Shown here in pieces: positions 5,831 to 9,740 of a DNA stretch of 9,740 nt. How positions within the stretch are numbered: position 1 is the stretch's first letter; each line of letters starts with the position of its first letter. This DNA comes from Bacteroidota bacterium (GTDB taxonomy: Bacteria > Bacteroidota > Bacteroidia > Flavobacteriales > Flavobacteriaceae), in the NCBI GenBank assembly GCA_009936675.1, contig JAACDY010000118.1:1-9740 (forward strand), read 5' to 3'. The position numbers and the translations under genes were made by a program. A model generated the notes under the pieces. The model was not told the origin of the DNA, made no database searches, and was given only the letters and a program-made list of their open reading frames with translations.

Positions 5831-6544
5831 TAATGTAGGGGTCTGCGTCCGTGATATGGTAATGATAGATGCCATCGGGGTAGTCGTCTGTTTGATGACT
5901 GTGGCCGTGATATTCGTCGAGATCACTGTTGGTTACTCGCTCACCATTTTCCACTGGGCCATAGACGGGAAAGCCATCCAACAAAAAACCCAATAGTGCA
6001 TCATCCCCTTGCTTGGTGGTTAGGTAATAGGGTTCCAAATGATAATGATATACCTTTTGCCCTGTGGGATGGCCCCCATATTGGTCAAAAGAATTAATCT
6101 CATTGGTGAGGGGTTGATTGTTGGGCCCTGCGTATTGATTGAAAAAAGATACTCCATTGAGGGCAACACCTATTGATCCCAAAGGGGTAGGGGTTTTGGA
6201 GGAAGCTTCTTTGGGATTCGAAGGGATTTTGAATACAAAATCAAAAGAGCTTATCGAGTTGGGATTTTTTTGTAATCTTGATTGGATCCGCTGTAAGCTT
6301 CATGCAATTAATGATTACTAGCGTAATAGGGGCTTTTGTGATCTGGAGCTCCACTGACTTCCACGACCACATATTCTCCATCCATATAAATTTTAGATGC
6401 AGCATATATTTTATTATATACCTCTGGGATTTGTTCATCTCCGACATCAGAACTGTTGTTTGTTTCCTCTGTATCTGTGTTTTTGCTACAAGAAACAAGA
6501 AGAATTAGCATCAAAAAGGCCGTAAAATTATAGATTGAATTCAT
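5787..6544 (-). pseudogene. YHYH-domain lipoprotein gene with nonsense codon and frameshift
   Basis: The conceptual product starts at ATG 6544 with a lipoprotein signal ending LLVSC (Cys19), a Ser/Thr/Asn/Glu-rich linker, then YNKIYAASKIYMDGEYVVVEVSGAPDHKSPYYASNH. A TAA (6308-6310) interrupts the frame, most simply a former Gln CAA. The same frame resumes as LHEAYSGSNQDYKK up to an A7 run (T-run 6265-6271 on the plus strand), after which the family-like sequence NPNSISSFDFVFKIPSNPKEASSKTPTPLG continues in another frame, so one base is missing from the run. The rest is intact to TAA at 5787: GSIGVALNGVSFFNQYAG, VYHYHLEP, FLLDGFPVYGP, YHGHSH and a second IYHYH. The two YHYH motifs and the PDH segment define the family, which is His-rich and of unproven function. 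The TTG at 6182 could start only a C-terminal fragment with no signal peptide. Two independent lesions favour true decay over a single sequencing error. Confidence 0.85.
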
Positions 6545-6561
6545 CTTTATTGTTTGGAATG

Positions 6562-6588
6562 TAAATATATCCCGATTCAGAAATACAA
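6562..6588 (-). promoter_or_regulatory. Possible Bacteroidota-type promoter for the YHYH/MORN/SCO cluster
   Basis: On the minus strand TATATTTA (7 of 8 positions of TAnnTTTG) ends 17 bases before the YHYH ATG. A TTG lies 16 bases upstream of it, slightly short of the usual -33/-7 spacing. The stretch lies in the 75-base gap after the OmpA-family gene, where no terminator is evident, so read-through from that operon is also possible. Confidence 0.3.
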
Positions 6589-6619
6589 TACCCTACTTTT
6601 TAAATGTTTTATCTATCAC

Positions 6620-8752
6620 TTATAGTCGGATGATTTTAAAGTCGGTTCTTCTGTTTTGTATATGTTCTTCTTCAGTGAGCTTACAGCAATCACATTGATT
6701 GATCCAGACTTGATGTCCTTTTTCGCTTAGGATATCAATCATGTGATGAGCTTCGGCAAAGGTATTAGCCTGACCAACGATGACTTGGTAGCGGTTTCTT
6801 CCAGCCTTTTTGATTTGTGTGGGGAATCCAAGGGCTTGGAATATTTTTTGTTGATCTTGGGCATTATTCATCGCTTCAAAGGAGCCACCAACAATCAAAT
6901 AATCAAGGGAGTTGTTCCCTGCTATGCTGCTTTCGCCATAGCCTTCTCCAAAAATCCGATCTCCGTTTAAGATATGTTGTCTGACATAGTCTATGATGGT
7001 TTGATTTCTTTTTTGGGAAAGTTTCAAGTTGTATTCTTTGGTCCCCCGACAATCGGTATAGGAACTCAGGGCTACGATCATTTCGGGTTGTGCCTTCATG
7101 GCAGCAATCACAGCGACAACGCGATCTTTGTAGTCCACCAACAAATTGGATTTGTCAAATTCGTAAAAAATGGGTAAAAATGTCTTTTGAATGTCTTGGG
7201 GTAATTCTTCCAAGCCAACTTCAGAACGTTGGAGTAATACTTTTATGACTGGAGATTTGCCGTATTTGCTTTTTAGGACATAAGCAAAAGAGTCTTTAAC
7301 TTCTGTGGGTGCTGTATTTTTGTATAGAAATGAACCGTTACTATTGAGTTTGAGTGCACCGTGATGAACATCTTCGATCAGTTCAGCTTCTTTAGAAAAT
7401 AGGGCAGTTAATGGATCATGACTCATCATATGCGTATTGTCATTTTTTAGAATTCCTTCTTGGGATACAATCAGTGTATCGACGGGATTGTAGGAATACC
7501 GGTCTTCAATACCCATCATTTCGGGGGTGAATCTAAAGGTATACATGTCATCTTCTCCTTTTCCCGTATCGCGATTGGAAGAGAACAGGCCGTATTCGAG
7601 TTGGGCATCGAACCAAAAGGAAAAATCATCCCTATCACTTTCGAAGGGTGCAGGCAAATCCATAACATGCCAACGGACATCGACGGTATTAATGGCCAAT
7701 TTGGGAGATAAATTTCCATCGGTGTTTTTTTGGCTGAAAAAAAGATAATCTGCTTGGTAAACAAAAGGTAAAATTTCATCTCCTTCGGTGTTGATGTCCG
7801 GCCCCAGATTGACAGGAGATCCATAACTTTCCTTTCCCACTAGATCGACATAATACAAGTCCATACCCCCAAAACCTCCAGGACGGTCGCTGGCAAAATA
7901 CAACTTTTGTTTTTGTGGACTTACTGCAGGATGCATAGTGGCATATCCTTCAATATTGATGGGAAGAGGTCGTGCAATTTGTTTTTGAGAGGGGTTAAAT
8001 GTCCAGTGGTAGAGATCGAGCTGTAAGGTTTTCTGTTTACGACTGCTTGGGGCACTTCGGGTCAAATACAAAACCCGATTAGTGGTATCCCAACTCGAAG
8101 GACCGTCTTGAAATACAGAATTTAGACCCAAAGGAAAAGCCTCCGGGGATCGGGCCTGAAGTGTTTTGGCATCCCATTCTGCTTGGTATAGATTGTAAAT
8201 AGGAGAATTTGAAAGAAATTTTTTACCTAAACCTTTGGTGTAGTCTTTTGATTGTTTTTGACTGTAAATAAGATAATTAATATTATTTTTTTCTATCAAA
8301 TGTGCTCCGAATTCTGAACCTTCTGTATTGAGCGATAAAGGCTGCAATTTATAGGAAGTGGAGCGGCCGTCTTTTGGACTTTGGTGGTAATCTTCAATGG
8401 GCAAACGAATGGCTTTTTGTCGGTATTCGTCTCTCAACTTATCGTTGTTAGTAAGATAGGAAGCAAAGTAGTAGTAGTCTTTCACTTCGGCCGAATCGGA
8501 GTCCACCAAAGGTCTGAGGATTTGGGCTGCATTTTGAAGTTGCCCTTTATGGGCATAGATTTTGGAAAAGTTTCTTCTCGAACGCAGGGGTATGGATGTT
8601 CCTACCTTTAAATAGTGGGAAAGTGCTTTTTCATATTCTTGATTCACATAGTAATAATCCGCCCATTCCAGTGTTCGATTATTTTTGACAGTGTTCTGCG
8701 CCAATAGCCCCTGACAAAAAAATATTCCGAAAAGCAAGCATTTTATTTTCAT
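6620..8752 (-). CDS. OmpA-family protein with TPR, PD40 propeller, cadherin-like module and nested SPOR domain
   Basis: The 710-residue protein begins with a signal peptide (cleavage expected after GLLA, residue 18). Residues about 28-100 are TPR-like helices (WADYYYVNQEYEKALSHYLKV). Residues about 140-410 are PD40/WD40-like blades, including HPAVSPQKQKLYFASDRPGGFGGMDLYYVDL (274-304) and LFSSNRDTGKGEDDMY. Residues about 420-508 match a cadherin-like/tandem-95 Ig module (DTLIVSQEGILKND...GALKLNSNGSFLY...DSFAYVL). Residues 525-710 are an OmpA peptidoglycan-binding domain: FYEFDKSNL, YTDCRG with Asp567, YNLKLSQKR with Arg582, GYGES, then EEEHIQNRRTDF. Between GYGES and that last block sits about 70 residues resembling a SPOR domain (YLIVGGSF 618-625, RYQVIVGQANTFAEA 654-668, VWI 682-684). 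It likely anchors a T9SS-linked outer-membrane assembly to the cell wall. Its ATG lies two bases after the PorP/SprF stop, so the two are co-transcribed. Confidence 0.94.
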   Translation of the reverse strand: MKIKCLLFGIFFCQGLLAQNTVKNNRTLEWADYYYVNQEYEKALSHYLKVGTSIPLRSRRNFSKIYAHKGQLQNAAQILRPLVDSDSAEVKDYYYFASYLTNNDKLRDEYRQKAIRLPIEDYHQSPKDGRSTSYKLQPLSLNTEGSEFGAHLIEKNNINYLIYSQKQSKDYTKGLGKKFLSNSPIYNLYQAEWDAKTLQARSPEAFPLGLNSVFQDGPSSWDTTNRVLYLTRSAPSSRKQKTLQLDLYHWTFNPSQKQIARPLPINIEGYATMHPAVSPQKQKLYFASDRPGGFGGMDLYYVDLVGKESYGSPVNLGPDINTEGDEILPFVYQADYLFFSQKNTDGNLSPKLAINTVDVRWHVMDLPAPFESDRDDFSFWFDAQLEYGLFSSNRDTGKGEDDMYTFRFTPEMMGIEDRYSYNPVDTLIVSQEGILKNDNTHMMSHDPLTALFSKEAELIEDVHHGALKLNSNGSFLYKNTAPTEVKDSFAYVLKSKYGKSPVIKVLLQRSEVGLEELPQDIQKTFLPIFYEFDKSNLLVDYKDRVVAVIAAMKAQPEMIVALSSYTDCRGTKEYNLKLSQKRNQTIIDYVRQHILNGDRIFGEGYGESSIAGNNSLDYLIVGGSFEAMNNAQDQQKIFQALGFPTQIKKAGRNRYQVIVGQANTFAEAHHMIDILSEKGHQVWINQCDCCKLTEEEHIQNRRTDFKIIRL

Positions 8753-8754
8753 TA

Positions 8755-9693
8755 TTAGAATATTCTGGGCGAACGAAGCACGGTTTTAAGGGCAGGGATC
8801 AGATCGAAGCGTAACATGATTTCATGGGTGGTGTGATTGGTACTGATCAAATTCCCCAAAGTAGAGGTATTGTAGGCATAGCCAACCGCTATGTTTTTAC
8901 TGAGATTGACCCCTGCAATGAGACCAAAGCCTCCTCCCCAATCGTTACTTGGAATGCCTTTTTCAAGGGTTGATCTTGTTTGTGGGCCGATCCAAAAAAG
9001 TGTTTTATACAACAAGAGCACGCTCAAGTCATATCCAATAGCAGCCCCTTCGGTATGCTTGACCAATACACTGGGCTTGGCTTCATAACTGTCGGAAATT
9101 TTTAGCAGTCCTCCCAATATGCCGTAATAATGCTTTTGAATATTAAAACTTTCGTTCTCCATAAACCAAGGTACAGAAAATCCAGCATACCACCGTGGCC
9201 GATGATAGTAGATTCCAAACCCAATATTGGGCAAAAACTTCCCCTCTTCATCAAAAGTAAATGCGAGGTCATTGGACGTTGTGGTTTGGATGATGTTTTC
9301 GTCAAAATTATAATTGGTCAAGCCAGTTTTGATACCAATGGACAAATAGGCATCGTTGATGGGCAGGTGATAGGCCAGGTCAATGGCGACACGACTGCTG
9401 CTGATCGGTCCAATTTTATCATTAATTCCAGAAAGGCCGAAACCAAAATTTTTGGCGGTCATCTTATGGTTAAAAGTAAAAGCTTGGGATTCTGGAGCTC
9501 CCGGAAAATTCATCCATTGACTTCTGTGGAGGATCACAAATTGGGTGTAATCTTTGGAACCGACATAGGCGGGATTTAGACTTTGATGATTGAACATGTA
9601 TTGAGAGAAGGTGACCTCTTGTTGTCCTATAAGTAGAAAAGGAAAACAAAAAAGTATCAAAAAAGGAATAAAACAATAATTGACTCGATTCAC
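8755..9693 (-). CDS. PorP/SprF-family type IX secretion outer-membrane protein
   Basis: The 312-residue protein has a signal peptide (hydrophobic core FIPFLILFCFPFLLIG, cleavage before QQEVTFSQ), then the family opening VTFSQYMFNHQSLNPAYVGS (28-47) and the QWMNFPGAPESQAFTFN segment. The remainder alternates amphipathic beta-strands with Gly and aromatic residues and ends in an outer-membrane-type strand and terminus (EIMLRFDLIP...RSPRIF). The length is standard for the family. PorP is a core T9SS component, while SprF and its many paralogues each support secretion or attachment of a large adhesin; a paralogue of this second type is likely here because it is paired with an OmpA/PD40 gene. The start is GTG at 9693; no in-frame ATG precedes the signal peptide, and an overlapping ATG (9696) runs straight into TGA. 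The 47 bases upstream are AT-rich and the promoter or an upstream partner gene lies at or beyond the window edge. Confidence 0.94.
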   Translation of the reverse strand: MNRVNYCFIPFLILFCFPFLLIGQQEVTFSQYMFNHQSLNPAYVGSKDYTQFVILHRSQWMNFPGAPESQAFTFNHKMTAKNFGFGLSGINDKIGPISSSRVAIDLAYHLPINDAYLSIGIKTGLTNYNFDENIIQTTTSNDLAFTFDEEGKFLPNIGFGIYYHRPRWYAGFSVPWFMENESFNIQKHYYGILGGLLKISDSYEAKPSVLVKHTEGAAIGYDLSVLLLYKTLFWIGPQTRSTLEKGIPSNDWGGGFGLIAGVNLSKNIAVGYAYNTSTLGNLISTNHTTHEIMLRFDLIPALKTVLRSPRIF

Positions 9694-9740
9694 ATCAATA
9701 AATATATTAAATAAATAAAATCAATTCATACATCTTAAAA

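Noticed and set aside
6265..6271. Programmed ribosomal or transcriptional slippage on the A7 run of the YHYH gene.
   Set aside because: Slippage could repair the frame here, but the upstream in-frame TAA at 6308-6310 would still end translation, so decay is the simpler reading.
4277..6310. A recoded genetic code in which TAA/TAG mean Gln, given in-frame TAG and TAA in two genes.
   Set aside because: TAA or TAG are the natural ends of the lipoprotein, acyltransferase, SCO, MORN-like, OmpA and PorP genes in this same window, so both act as stops.
6241..6498. A minus-strand ORF of 85 residues across the YHYH break.
   Set aside because: It is the third frame across the damaged gene; its translation matches neither half of the YHYH family sequence.
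9694..9740. A promoter for the PorP/OmpA operon (TATATTTA-like string just before the GTG).
   Set aside because: It lies too close to the start codon, lacks a well-spaced -33 element, and the sequence is too AT-rich for a match to mean much.
1..9740. CRISPR arrays, insertion sequences, integrase sites or long direct repeats.
   Set aside because: Reading through the window showed no regularly spaced repeats, transposase or integrase motifs, or paired terminal inverted repeats flanking any gene.

Overview
The window looks like a chromosomal segment of a marine- or environmental-type member of the Bacteroidota (Flavobacteriia, Saprospiria or Cytophagia grade). The reasons are a PorP/SprF-family outer-membrane protein of the type IX secretion system paired with an OmpA/PD40 protein, several short lipoproteins, DUF3500 and YHYH proteins, very AT-rich spacers and few recognisable Shine-Dalgarno sequences. 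I see no phage genes, insertion sequence, CRISPR array, or rRNA or tRNA gene.

Layout from left to right. Positions 1-342 (+) are the 3' end of a gene that begins outside the window. A 435-base AT-rich non-coding gap follows, lying between convergent genes. Then come a secreted DUF3500 protein (778-1782, -), a strong palindromic terminator (about 1827-1855) and a small lipocalin-like lipoprotein (1878-2339, -). A divergent spacer leads to a two-domain enzyme, PlsC-like acyltransferase plus SGNH hydrolase (2534-3904, +). Next is a decayed HxlR-type regulator (4103-4537, +) with an in-frame amber codon and no recognisable start codon.

A minus-strand cluster follows, transcribed from 6544 towards 4624. 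It contains a YHYH-domain lipoprotein gene broken by a nonsense codon and a one-base frameshift (5787-6544), a MORN/YwqK-like lipoprotein (5240-5830) and a SCO1/SenC lipoprotein (4624-5262). The three reading frames overlap end to start, so they were built as one co-translated unit. Paired His motifs in YHYH and the Cys/Cys/His site of SCO suggest envelope metal (copper) or redox work, although the YHYH member now appears dead.

The last unit, also minus strand, is a two-gene operon: a PorP/SprF-family protein (8755-9693) and, two bases downstream, a 710-residue OmpA-family protein (6620-8752). The latter carries TPR-like repeats, a PD40-type propeller and a cadherin-like module. Its C-terminal OmpA domain has a complete SPOR-like domain inserted in it. 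Such pairs usually accompany a large T9SS-secreted surface protein, whose gene may lie beyond 9740. The nested SPOR-in-OmpA architecture, the acyltransferase-SGNH fusion and the overlapping YHYH/MORN/SCO cluster are the most notable items.
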